A DNA stretch of 64,000 nt from Rhodopirellula sp. (GTDB lineage: Bacteria > Planctomycetota > Planctomycetia > Pirellulales > Pirellulaceae), in the NCBI GenBank assembly GCA_002690925.1, contig NZGD01000256.1, forward strand, positions 1 through 64,000, in the 5' to 3' direction. Below are positions 38,053-46,956 of the stretch, one piece after another. The notes under the pieces are model-generated. The model had not been told where the DNA came from. It saw only the letters and a list, made by a program, of their open reading frames with translations, and did not search any database. The position numbers and the translations under genes were made by a program. Each line of letters begins with the position of its first letter. Position 1 is the stretch's first letter.

Positions 38053-39579
38053 ATGCAACGAATAAAATATCTCATCACATTTTTATTTTGTGCTGTGCCG
38101 TCGTTGGAATGCATCTCGCAAGTGCATTATTTCGAAGATGGCCGTCCTTGGAAAAACAGAGCGAACGGAGGTCCAGATCGCGAAGTAGACGGTTGGTACT
38201 ACAATCTAGGTGTCACAGGGATGCGTGCTGAATTGTCAGCATCAAGACCCAAGCACCTCCTGATAAAATATGTGTTCACTGGATCACCCGCAGACAAGCA
38301 GATTCAGGCTAACGATTACATCGTCGGTATTGGCGGCAAGGCGTTTGAGACAGCGCACCAGAATGGCTACGGGGAATCTGTTTTTGGTGCCAAGGGGCCG
38401 ATACTTGAATTCGCGAACGCTCTCGAAACAGCACAAAGTAGCGCCGGCAAAGGAAAACTGATTGTCGACATTGATCGCAACGGAAAGCGACAGCTTGTGA
38501 CATTGGATGTTGGGCAACCCTACGTTGGGTTTGGAACCAACTTTCCTTCAAATGATGCCAATTCTGTACATATCCTCGAAGACATATATTCTTATCTGCA
38601 AAAAACCCAACGGAGCAATGGTTCGTGGGGTAGCCCACCACACGACACCTTCGCACCCTTAGCACTGCTTGCCAGCGGACGCGCCGAGCATTTGGAATTG
38701 GTACGTAGAAATGTGAGATACCACGCAGATACCACTTCCTCCAAAGACCAATCCTGGTTGATCAATTGGCGTTACATGTCTGCCGCCATTGTGATGAGCG
38801 AATATTATCTTGCGACTGGTGAGAAATGGGTATTGAAGGAGTTACAGGAAGTCCACGATTTTCTTGTTTCCAGTCAGTACGTCGATCAATCACAGATTGA
38901 TACCAAAACGAGAAGAGAGAGACCACAAGACTTACCAAAAACCATGATGAGCGCTCATGGTGGCTGGGGACACAACCCAGGTTTTGAGGGGTATGGCCCT
39001 ATCAGCATGCTCACCGGACAAGGGGCCTTAGCCTTTGCACTGATGAAGCATTGTGGTGTCAATGTCGATCGCAAGCGGCACCTCTTTGCCTATGACTTCT
39101 TGGCTCGCGCAGCGGGTCGTAATGGGTACGTATGGTATGCAGATGAAGCGGCTGGTCAGAACAACTGGGCGGATATGGGCCGCACGGGTGCTGCGGGAAT
39201 CGCAAATGCTCTTAGTCCTTACCCCGACCCTGTGCATCGCCGCCGTGCCCTCAGTCACGCAAAGATCATTGGCACCCACCCTGAAAGTTTTCCGGATACC
39301 CATGGGTCTCCAATCATGGGTATGGGATACGCAGCTTTGGCCGCATTTCATGATCCAGCCAGCTTCCGACGTTTAATGGACAAGAACCGCTGGTGGTTCA
39401 CATTGTCACAATGCACCGACAACAGCTTTTACTACCAACCCAACCGCGATAATGCTGGGTACGGCGCCGACTCACGCATTTCGGCGTCTGCCGTTACCGC
39501 CTTCATTCTTTCTTTACCCAAACAATCTCTATTCATGACAAACAGGCAATCACAAGCCCGCGAATTCCAACCGAAATAA
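38053..39579 (+). CDS. DUF6288 protein with PDZ-like domain
   Basis: 508 aa with a signal peptide (about 1-24). The opening YFEDGRPWKNRANGGPDREVDGWYYNLGVTG, followed by a PDZ-like domain (about 60-160: FTGSPADKQIQANDYIVGIGG, GKGKLIVDIDRNGKRQLVTLDV) and a long helical C-terminal region (YSYLQKTQRSNGSWG, AHGGWGHNPGFEGYGP, GMGYAALAAFHDPASF), is characteristic of DUF6288 proteins of Planctomycetes and Verrucomicrobia. The C-terminal part probably forms an alpha/alpha toroid. Export is clear; function unknown. Confidence 0.85.
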   Translation: MQRIKYLITFLFCAVPSLECISQVHYFEDGRPWKNRANGGPDREVDGWYYNLGVTGMRAELSASRPKHLLIKYVFTGSPADKQIQANDYIVGIGGKAFETAHQNGYGESVFGAKGPILEFANALETAQSSAGKGKLIVDIDRNGKRQLVTLDVGQPYVGFGTNFPSNDANSVHILEDIYSYLQKTQRSNGSWGSPPHDTFAPLALLASGRAEHLELVRRNVRYHADTTSSKDQSWLINWRYMSAAIVMSEYYLATGEKWVLKELQEVHDFLVSSQYVDQSQIDTKTRRERPQDLPKTMMSAHGGWGHNPGFEGYGPISMLTGQGALAFALMKHCGVNVDRKRHLFAYDFLARAAGRNGYVWYADEAAGQNNWADMGRTGAAGIANALSPYPDPVHRRRALSHAKIIGTHPESFPDTHGSPIMGMGYAALAAFHDPASFRRLMDKNRWWFTLSQCTDNSFYYQPNRDNAGYGADSRISASAVTAFILSLPKQSLFMTNRQSQAREFQPK

Positions 39580-39711
39580 ATGCATTACTACCACAATTTG
39601 AAAAACCAACTACGTCAACTCATCGAATCTCCTACCCCAACCTTGCCACTCATTACCTGAGTCTGGCCACCTTCTGCAATTATTTTTCCCCACTCCACAG
39701 AAAGTCAAATA

Positions 39712-40191
39712 ATGAACTACTGCAAACCATCATTGATCACTTGCACCTTGGTACTGCTCTTTATCAACCTCTTCGTCAACCTTGGCAATGACGGACAAAC
39801 AACAGCTGACGACTCCAAACGCAAGATAAAAAGTTCTGAACATGTCTACTGGCTCATCACCACAAGTATCAAAGAAGGACAACTCGATGCATTGAAAAAA
39901 ATCAACGCCGAGATGGTTAAGAACACCAAGAACAATGAACCAGAAACCCTGACTTACGACTGGTCAATTTCAGCTGATGGAAAGAAGTGTTATTTCTTTG
40001 AGCATTATGCCAACTCTGAAGCCGTCATGATTCACACCAAGACCTTCGGTGAGAAATTCGCTGAACGATTATTGGGGATGATTGAAATTGACAGCTTTGA
40101 AGTCTTTGGAAATCCTGACGAGAATGTCCAAAACTCGCTAAGTCCACTCGGAGCAAAATTCAATTCCTCGATTGGCGGATTCAGTCGCTGA
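39712..40191 (+). CDS. Exported ABM-like (quinol monooxygenase fold) protein
   Basis: 159 aa with a hydrophobic N-terminal segment (about 8-25). Residues about 42-125 show the antibiotic-biosynthesis-monooxygenase-like pattern: YWLITTSIKEGQLDALKKINAEM, LTYDWSISADGKKCYFFEHYANSEAVMIH and FGEKFAERL. The fold is a dimeric alpha+beta barrel, and most family members lack proven enzyme activity. It follows the DUF6288 gene after about 130 bases on the same strand and could be in the same transcript. Confidence 0.75.
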   Translation: MNYCKPSLITCTLVLLFINLFVNLGNDGQTTADDSKRKIKSSEHVYWLITTSIKEGQLDALKKINAEMVKNTKNNEPETLTYDWSISADGKKCYFFEHYANSEAVMIHTKTFGEKFAERLLGMIEIDSFEVFGNPDENVQNSLSPLGAKFNSSIGGFSR

Positions 40192-40386
40192 TCATCTGGA
40201 ACTACCAGCATCAGATCTAAGAGCTGACTTGTCGCCACAGGAAATCACATCCTCCATTAGCCCAGGATTCATTGGCGTTGTAGGGTCGTGCATTCAATTT
40301 TGTGATCGACGAGTAAACTGAAGTTAGTGACCAGCCGAAGTCAGCTGGTCTACCGATTCCAAGAGTCAGTTCCAAAAGCAACCCGA

Positions 40387-40686
40387 TCAGAAATCACCGG
40401 ACTCTTCACCCCAGATCCATCGATCCAGCACTTCGCTTGGAGGTCGTTGCCGATTACCCCAGAAAAAGTCATCGGCTTCGGCTTCCCAGATCAAATATTC
40501 ATACTCGCGCAGCAAATCATTCAGCTCTTCCTTGTATATCTCTGTTTTATAATCTCCCTTGATATCGCCGAGCTTGACGAAAGAGTCAGGTTCTGATTTA
40601 CGAGGACGGTCCTCAGCCGTGACATTGAGCCCCAGAGTCAGCAACATTGCGATCGCGGCCAGATTAGAAAAGTAGGTCGGTTGCAC
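40387..40686 (-). CDS. Small exported hypothetical protein
   Basis: 99 aa if translated from GTG 40686, which has AAGGA about 8 bases upstream; the longer frame to 40950 looks random. A hydrophobic signal (about 8-20, AAIAMLLTLGLNVTA) precedes a short acidic, helical region ending IWEAEADDFFWGNRQRPPSEVLDRWIWGEE. The family is not recognised. It is convergent with the ABM-like gene. Confidence 0.55.
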   Translation of the reverse strand: MQPTYFSNLAAIAMLLTLGLNVTAEDRPRKSEPDSFVKLGDIKGDYKTEIYKEELNDLLREYEYLIWEAEADDFFWGNRQRPPSEVLDRWIWGEESGDF

Positions 40687-41012
40687 GTGATTTTCCTTAC
40701 ATTCGAGAAAGACAAGACAAAGCGTTGTACTTTGCTTCCGCAATCTCGATGCATATACCGTGCCAAGTCCCTCTCCCACTTTGCAACGATGATTTCTAAC
40801 GCAAAACAGGCGTGTTTTCAGATTTGCTTTGTGATGGTCAGCGTCTTCCAATGAGACACTGAGTTCTGATTTTGAGAAAACTGACGCGGCATTTGGGCTG
40901 CATGCTTGAAGCGAAGCAGCAACCTTGCCAGTACTGTACGCGTGCAACATTCAATCGTCTATCAAACCCGATTTCTGGTCGCGCCCCGCACCGCCCGACG
41001 CGACCTGCCGTT
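40687..41012. other. Intergenic region without supported genes
   Basis: About 330 bases between two minus-strand genes for small exported proteins. It should contain the promoter of the 99-aa gene; I see no other feature. Confidence 0.4.
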
Positions 41013-41438
41013 TTAATTGAAAAACCCACCGAAAAATACAATCACCGCCACCACTTTGCGGCGTCCCTGATCATCGCAGCAGTTTGAACTACTGCCCCAC
41101 GAACGACCACTCTGGCGGATTGTCCCCCCACTGTTGACCTCACCGATTAAGCGACCTTGTTTACGGACCTTCCCACCAGACTCAACGCTTCCAATTTTTG
41201 ATCCTGACCGACGAATCGTGCCACCCGATTCAATTTCTCCAATCAAGGCACCATTTTTTCGGACCTTGCCATTGGAATCGATACTGCCCACTTTTTTTCC
41301 TCGCTCGCGTATCGCACCTTTCTCATCGACCGTCCATGCAAGAGCCCCAGACTTTCTGATCGTAATATCGGCCGCTGCCGACACCCCCCCCGCCATCATT
41401 CCAAAAAAAATCAAACTTGATGCCAATATTTGATTCAT
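41013..41438 (-). CDS. Secreted five-fold 16-residue repeat protein
   Basis: 141 aa: signal peptide (about 1-22), a short spacer, then five consecutive 16-residue units (residues 41-120). The consensus is Gly-x-(Ile/Val)-Arg-x-x-Gly-x-x-(Ile/Val)-Gly-x-(Ile/Val)-(Glu/Asp)-Ser-(Gly/Asn), for example GKVRKNGALIGEIESG. The last unit is degenerate and ends in a Cys pair. A hydrophobic C-terminus (VVAVIVFFGGFF) closes the chain. The pattern predicts a five-bladed beta structure, like proteins described as a five-fold beta-flower. It may be a surface or periplasmic scaffold; the role is unknown. Confidence 0.75.
   Translation of the reverse strand: MNQILASSLIFFGMMAGGVSAAADITIRKSGALAWTVDEKGAIRERGKKVGSIDSNGKVRKNGALIGEIESGGTIRRSGSKIGSVESGGKVRKQGRLIGEVNSGGTIRQSGRSWGSSSNCCDDQGRRKVVAVIVFFGGFFN
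41079..41318 (-). repeat. Five 48-bp coding repeats
   Basis: Five exact-length 48-bp units encode the 16-residue repeats of the protein at 41013-41438. Units 2 and 4 share the GKVRK start and units 3 and 5 share GTIR, suggesting a two-unit (96-bp) duplication followed by divergence. Confidence 0.75.
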
Positions 41439-41684
41439 CGATTTCTAACCTCTCACCACAATTTTCTACAGGGTCATGTAAACGATTTAAAGTCACTCAC
41501 CTCAGTTACCGAGTTACGTGAAAACGGTATCAGGAGTGCCATTGATTTCTTCATCCTGCTCTTAAAACACAAGCAAGCAATCGAACAAAAGTTACAGAAG
41601 TGAGTCTTCTCAACCCGTTCTGTAACACCTCTCTGGTTCCCCGATCAGACGAAATAGGTAATCATCAGCGGGTCCTCAAACACC
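41439..41684. other. Intergenic stretch, no supported gene
   Basis: Upstream region of the repeat-protein gene and downstream region of the small membrane protein gene, both on the minus strand. I see no other feature. With 41869-42152, also empty, it brackets the small ORF at 41685-41846. Confidence 0.4.
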
Positions 41685-41846
41685 CTATCGTTCAGTACTG
41701 CAACTGCCTCCTGGACCACGCATACGCCCACCATCGACTTCATCTTTGCTTGCGTGTTTACCTTTCTCGCAAAAGTATACACCCGCAATGATCCCGATGA
41801 CCACAAAAGCCAAGGCCCCCAAGGGTTCATGCCAAGCAGGAAACAT
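41685..41846 (-). CDS. Small single-span membrane protein (candidate)
   Basis: 53 aa: a hydrophobic segment ALAFVVIGIIAGVYF (about 11-25) is followed by a charged, Gly-rich tail (KGKHASKDEVDGG). It is not on any annotated frame of normal size, so support comes from the clean TM-plus-tail pattern, coding-like codons and AAGG just before the ATG. The AAGG lies inside the 3' arm of a hairpin (41847-41868). Confidence 0.45.
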   Translation of the reverse strand: MFPAWHEPLGALAFVVIGIIAGVYFCEKGKHASKDEVDGGRMRGPGGSCSTER

Positions 41847-41868
41847 CCAGCCTTACGCGTGAGGCTGG
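41847..41868 (-). promoter_or_regulatory. Hairpin that may cover a ribosome binding site
   Basis: On the minus strand CCAGCCT pairs perfectly with AGGCTGG over an 8-base loop, and the second arm directly abuts the ATG of the 53-aa ORF. AAGG, the only Shine-Dalgarno-like sequence, is at the loop/stem border, so the stem could block translation. Confidence 0.4.
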
Positions 41869-42152
41869 TCGGCTTCCCCGTCGACACTTTCTGGGTCACA
41901 ACGTGATCGGAGTCTTGATTCTCCTACCTCATTTTGACCTACGATGAGCGCTAATTAGCCAGATGGTTTGCAAGCAGAAACATGTAGCGTGCCGATTTCG
42001 ACGGCGTCCTCAACAACTTCTGTTACCTGCCAGATAACGCAAACCATGGTTCATTTGAGAATCAAACCTTGACAATCACCTGCCGAACAACTCAGTGGCA
42101 CGAGATTTTGACGGATTGCCTGAATCAGTTGTAGCAGATTATGATTCTGTTC

Positions 42153-42920
42153 ATGGAAGTGATCGCATTGCAATCCGGAAGCAGTGGAAACTGCATATAC
42201 GTCGCAGCTGGTGGCAAACAACTGTTGTTTGATGCCGGGATCAGTGGCATTCAAGCCGAGAGCCGTCTGGCTGCTCACGGCCGAAACATTCGCGACATCG
42301 ATGCACTGATCATTTCTCATGATCATCGTGATCATACCGTGGGCATGGGCATCTATCAGCGCAAGTATGGTCTGCCGATTTATGTCACGCGGGCAACACT
42401 GGCTGTCGCTCAGCAAAAGATTCGGCTTGGCAAGATGAACGACATCAGGCATTTCGATGCCGGGTCTACGTTTTCAGTGGGAGACGTACAGATCCACACT
42501 ATCCCGACACCCCACGATGCCGCCGATGGCGTTGTTTTTGTAATCGACGATGGCAGCCACAAAGTTGGCATTCTTACCGATCTGGGGCACGCCTTTGATG
42601 AACTCGATGAGATTCTGCCGCAATTAGATGCAGTGTTCATCGAAAGTAATCACGACCTTGAGATGTTAGCGGGCAGCTTTTACCCCGAGAGCCTCAAAGC
42701 TCGGATCCGCAGTTCGCAGGGGCACATTTCAAATCTTGACGCTGCTGAATTATTGCAACGTGCTGCATCACCAAAACTTCAATGGGCATGTTTGGCACAT
42801 CTTTCTGAAGAAAGTAATACACCTGAACTGGCAATCGAAACCCATCGCCGATTGCTGGGAGATCGCTTTCCAGTTTACTGCGCAAGCCGCGACTCAGCGA
42901 CTCCTCCGCTACGACTCTGA
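42153..42920 (+). CDS. MBL-fold metallo-hydrolase (WalJ/YycJ-like)
   Basis: 255 aa from ATG 42153 (MEVIALQSGSSGNC); ATG 42141 is four codons upstream. The opening LQSGSSGNCIYV and the metal motif HDHRDH (in LIISHDHRDHTVG) match the WalJ/YycJ group of metallo-beta-lactamase proteins. Later landmarks are PTPHDAADG, GILTDLGHA, FIESNHDLEML and HLSEESNTPELA. The enzymes are dinuclear-metal hydrolases, proposed to be 5'-3' DNA exonucleases linked to DNA repair and cell-envelope regulation in Firmicutes. No WalK/R genes are nearby. Confidence 0.9.
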   Translation: MEVIALQSGSSGNCIYVAAGGKQLLFDAGISGIQAESRLAAHGRNIRDIDALIISHDHRDHTVGMGIYQRKYGLPIYVTRATLAVAQQKIRLGKMNDIRHFDAGSTFSVGDVQIHTIPTPHDAADGVVFVIDDGSHKVGILTDLGHAFDELDEILPQLDAVFIESNHDLEMLAGSFYPESLKARIRSSQGHISNLDAAELLQRAASPKLQWACLAHLSEESNTPELAIETHRRLLGDRFPVYCASRDSATPPLRL

Positions 42921-43022
42921 GTGATCCGTTAAGGCACGTTGGTTATCAGTTCGCCAGTCAACGTTGAAGGTAACCAATAGCCGCAGATAAACGCGAATCA
43001 TTTCTCTACATTTTGCACAGTA

Positions 43023-44453
43023 TCAAATCAGTAATTCAGTGAGTGGCCCTTTCTGCTGATTCTCATCCAAACTCAGATCAAAACGGCCGAAAACATCGCG
43101 TGGTTGTCCGGCAGCCTCCAGCAGTGAATTGTAGAGACAAGCGATTGTCTGATGCCCTGGCTTTCCATAACCCGGATACTGCAGATATCGCCCTCCAGCG
43201 GTTCGCTTCAGTTTACCGGCGATTCCTCCGAGCAATACGAAGGGCCATTCAGTACAGCTACCATGGTGTTTATCAGCAGCATCGCTCAGATAGACAATCA
43301 ACGTGTTGTCAAGCATTGTGCCATTGCCTTCGGGCACAGCTTTAAGTTTTGCTGCAATTCGCGCGATCTGATCAACCTGAAAACGACGAATGCGATTCCT
43401 CGCTTCAACCGCACTCATCCCTGGAACCGTTTCGGCGTGACCAATGCCATGGACATGCTTTTCGATCCCCAACCCACGATACGTGATATCGAGTGTATCC
43501 GCGCGAATCGTAACGACATTCGATAAACCGGCAATCAATGCTGCTGATGCAATATCAAAGTGTGCCTCAATTCGGTCTGTTTCCACATTGGACTGATACT
43601 TATCATCCACTTGGGGTGCGTGACGCCGAATCGTCGCCTCAAGGCCCAGCAACTGCCGGCGCCGATCTCGTAGGCTCTCAAACGCTTGCAGATAGTGGTC
43701 TAATTTTTGCTGGTCCATTCCGCCAATCTGTCGTTGCAGATTCTGAATATCACCAACCATGTGATCCAACAGCATCGCGCTCAATTGTTTATCTGCTTTG
43801 CCGTCGGCACCTGTGGCCGCGATGCCGAACAAATTCTTGTAAGCCATCAGAGGACTAGCCTGAAAAGGTAGAGGACGATCCACGTCAATCGCCGAAATGC
43901 CCGGGTAGACCACCGAATCTTTGACCCCCGACAAAACCTTACCACCAAGCGTCAAACCAACATGCGGAAAAATCGATGGGAGTGCTTTGGCAAGCATCCC
44001 ATCAACAGTCGCACTCGCAGCACGTCCGGGATTTCCTTCGCTTCCGGTGTGATAACATCCCAGCGCTCCATACCACGCTGAATGACCACCTCGACACATC
44101 TTTCCAGACAAGCCCTGTAGAATCGTCAAGTAATCTCGATGTTCGGTCAACGGCTTGAGTGAATCAGGTAGCTCATGTTCAGCGAGGGATGCGTCAAGGA
44201 GCGATTCAGCGGGCTTTAGTTCATCAGGCCACCCGTTTTCATTTCCTGGCTGAGTCAAATCATCAGCCAGCTCAGTTGGTACCAGCTCTGCCGGAGTCAA
44301 CCCACTGCACTTGACCACGAACAGAAAACGTTGGGTACCACCTGATATACCTGCGGCCTCTGCCTCCACTCGCTGTAGAAACGGAAGTAGTAGCGGCGAA
44401 ACCGTGGCAGCAGCGGCCGTCTTGAGCATAGCTCGGCGATTTCTTTGTGACAT
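43023..44453 (-). CDS. DUF1552 domain protein (pair 3)
   Basis: 476 aa, partner of the upstream DUF1592-type gene; the two are separated by 3 bases (TAA ACC ATG). The N-terminus RNRRAMLKTAAAATVSPLLLPF is a Tat-type signal. The body keeps DUF1552 features (FVVKCSGLTPAEL, HSAWYGALGCY, QKLDHYLQAFESLRDRRRQLL, DTLDITYRGLGIEKHVHGIGH) but is diverged from the two others in the window: FVVKCSG replaces the usual FxPNG. Function unknown. Confidence 0.9.
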   Translation of the reverse strand: MSQRNRRAMLKTAAAATVSPLLLPFLQRVEAEAAGISGGTQRFLFVVKCSGLTPAELVPTELADDLTQPGNENGWPDELKPAESLLDASLAEHELPDSLKPLTEHRDYLTILQGLSGKMCRGGHSAWYGALGCYHTGSEGNPGRAASATVDGMLAKALPSIFPHVGLTLGGKVLSGVKDSVVYPGISAIDVDRPLPFQASPLMAYKNLFGIAATGADGKADKQLSAMLLDHMVGDIQNLQRQIGGMDQQKLDHYLQAFESLRDRRRQLLGLEATIRRHAPQVDDKYQSNVETDRIEAHFDIASAALIAGLSNVVTIRADTLDITYRGLGIEKHVHGIGHAETVPGMSAVEARNRIRRFQVDQIARIAAKLKAVPEGNGTMLDNTLIVYLSDAADKHHGSCTEWPFVLLGGIAGKLKRTAGGRYLQYPGYGKPGHQTIACLYNSLLEAAGQPRDVFGRFDLSLDENQQKGPLTELLI

Positions 44454-44456
44454 GGT

Positions 44457-46718
44457 TTATTCTGTTTTTCGATACAGGAAAGAATCTGATGACAACAGCG
44501 CGGCGATCATTGCCTTCATGCTGCCACCCTGTTTGACATACGCCTGGTCGGCTGCCATCAAAGTGGGCGAATCACCCAACGTTTCATTTCGCCCTAACCA
44601 AAAGCGGAACGCGTGGCGGACGAACGACTGGCGAACACGCTCTGATTTCCCCAACCGCTGTACCAGTTCAAACACATCATTCACATCTCCATCTAACTGG
44701 CGATCACCGCTAGCACCGATGTATCCATGAGTGTCAATGTCCGTCGTTGAAGAGTTGCTGTGACGCTCCGGAAAAATGGTCAACAGTTCACCCAACACTT
44801 CTCGTTCCCGGTGTCGACCAAAATCATCAAACTGCTCGAAAGGAAAACCCAGTGGATCCATTTTCTGATGGCACTTCCAACAGTACTCGTCCTTGGTCAC
44901 TCGTAAGCGCTCGCGAAGCGATCGATCTCGGTGTTCCGGAACAATAGCATTGACATCAAGTGGAATGTCAGGAATTGTGTCCGCCAACAGGTGCTCACGA
45001 ATCCACTTACCACGACGAATTGGGTCGTTATCGAAATTTCCACTCCAGGCTATCAACCATGCCGGATGAGTAAGAATACCGGCTCGTTGACCCGCTGGCA
45101 TCTTAAACGGCTGTTCAACCGGATAGTCCCATGTTGTGTGATCGAGATTGTAAAAGTTGACATACTGTCTTGAACTCGGACCCTCGATCGGGATTGGGTG
45201 ACGCCCCGCTGCTTCTGACCGCAGAAGGTACTTGGTATTGAATTCAAAGTTGGCATCATTCTCATTCGTCTTGATGTAATGCAAATCTTTCTGGATGTAA
45301 TCTCGTGATCCAAGATACGCCACAAAGTACTCATCCGTTGTCAACAACTGATTCAAGACATCGCGGTCCCTATCAAAGATATGCATGACCAATTGGTCGG
45401 CATCGTCAACCATTCGTTGAGTCAGATAACGATCACCAAAGCCAATACGCTTTTCATCCTTGAATACATTAGGCGCATGGTGATACCCGAAGAATTCTCG
45501 AAAGAACCTTAGAGTACGCGTATTTCGGATACCATGATCCTGAGTGAACATTCGGTAATCAGCCGTCGACATATTGTTGTTATCAAGTATCTGCACCACA
45601 ACGCGTTCGATGTCTGCTTTTTCGGCAAGCTCGCCACTCAAAGCAAGATTCAGCAAAGTGCCTCTTGTTTCACCGTCTGTGGCAACCACTTCAATTTCAC
45701 TCGGACCTTTATCTGTCAGAGCACGAGCGATCGCAAAGGCCAGTTCAGTTGGAGACAGCCGACGTCGACCGTCTGCATCCTCCGGGCCTAAGCCAATTTC
45801 CATCCGATACACCGCCTCTGGTTTCATCAGAATACCTTGCAGCATTACTTGCAATGCCTTGGTGTTGCCTCCGACTTTCGCCGCATTGCGAAAAAAACTG
45901 GTCAACAACTCGTATTCTGATTCACTCGGCGTACGTTCCAACAACAACTCAAATTCAACGTCAATGGCTGCCCGCACCATCTCATCGGTTGGCCTATCTT
46001 GAGATCCAAGAATAGCCTCAAATTCGGTGGGTGTTCGTTTTGAATTCCTGACTTTGCCTTCGTGATCACGAAACGTCACTCCCTGGGTTTGATAGTCAGC
46101 CAGAGTTCGACAATTCATCATTAGCAATTGCAAGGTGGCCTCACCCGCAAACTGCTGGGCTGAAAAATCTGCGATTTCACCTCGTGATGCATCGAATGCA
46201 AAAGGCTGGTGTATCGCCGTGACATCGCGCAAATGCTGACCGAATCCTTTTAAAAACTCGTCGTAAACGTACGGACTCAAACGCCATAGACGTGGTGGCG
46301 ATGAGGCCGGACCACGATGCGACCCATCAAAAAGCTTTTCGTGGCTAACGTAATTACCAAACTGTGGTGACTTCAGTTTGTGCCGAACGATCGGCGCGTG
46401 ACCAATTTTCTTCAATTGATTGGAAATCCAATCTGTCACCTGTTCAACATCCTTCGCTGACAACTGTAACGAACCCTCTGGTGGCATGGCCCCCAACGTG
46501 ATTTGCTCGTGGACCTGTTGCCACGTTTCAACGAGCTTCTGATCTACCGAATTTGCGTCAGCAAAATCAGTTCGGATATCCTCTAAACACAAAGCCGCAT
46601 CGGGTTCCGATTTTCCGTGACAGCCTGAGCAGTAAGCTTTCAATACTGCCACGACTCCCTCGCTACCATCTACCTCGGCGCACATCGATGACTGGCAGGC
46701 AAAAATAAAAAGGCACAA
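44457..46718 (-). CDS. DUF1592/DUF1588-family planctomycete cytochrome c-like protein (pair 3)
   Basis: 753 aa from TTG 46718. No ATG or GTG gives a complete signal peptide: the hydrophobic region continues upstream (FQLCLFIFACQS) to a stop at about 46754, and the next ATG (46685) would remove it. A TTG or another non-standard start is likely; a small frameshift upstream is possible. YCSGCHG (about 29-35) is the cytochrome c motif. LERTPSESEYELLTSFF, LTHPAWLIAWSG and YCWKCHQKMDPLGFPFEQFDDFG belong to the DUF1595-DUF1588 blocks. It is more diverged than the copies at 196 and 27026. Confidence 0.88.
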   Translation of the reverse strand: MCLFIFACQSSMCAEVDGSEGVVAVLKAYCSGCHGKSEPDAALCLEDIRTDFADANSVDQKLVETWQQVHEQITLGAMPPEGSLQLSAKDVEQVTDWISNQLKKIGHAPIVRHKLKSPQFGNYVSHEKLFDGSHRGPASSPPRLWRLSPYVYDEFLKGFGQHLRDVTAIHQPFAFDASRGEIADFSAQQFAGEATLQLLMMNCRTLADYQTQGVTFRDHEGKVRNSKRTPTEFEAILGSQDRPTDEMVRAAIDVEFELLLERTPSESEYELLTSFFRNAAKVGGNTKALQVMLQGILMKPEAVYRMEIGLGPEDADGRRRLSPTELAFAIARALTDKGPSEIEVVATDGETRGTLLNLALSGELAEKADIERVVVQILDNNNMSTADYRMFTQDHGIRNTRTLRFFREFFGYHHAPNVFKDEKRIGFGDRYLTQRMVDDADQLVMHIFDRDRDVLNQLLTTDEYFVAYLGSRDYIQKDLHYIKTNENDANFEFNTKYLLRSEAAGRHPIPIEGPSSRQYVNFYNLDHTTWDYPVEQPFKMPAGQRAGILTHPAWLIAWSGNFDNDPIRRGKWIREHLLADTIPDIPLDVNAIVPEHRDRSLRERLRVTKDEYCWKCHQKMDPLGFPFEQFDDFGRHREREVLGELLTIFPERHSNSSTTDIDTHGYIGASGDRQLDGDVNDVFELVQRLGKSERVRQSFVRHAFRFWLGRNETLGDSPTLMAADQAYVKQGGSMKAMIAALLSSDSFLYRKTE

Positions 46719-46956
46719 CTGAAATGAAAAACTTCTGATATCGGTTACCCTGTATTACGCACGTGTTCCATCATGCAGCTAAAAAAGATCGCGACGGAGC
46801 CTTGTGAAACGGAATTCCGTGAACCAAAAAACCCTGACTAACAGACCAGGAGCAGAATCAACGGAACAACTCCAAAGATTACCATAACTGCCCAGCGGTC
46901 AACCCTCAACACTGACTCACAATCACAGCTCAACGACATCGCGATTGCATTAGTAC

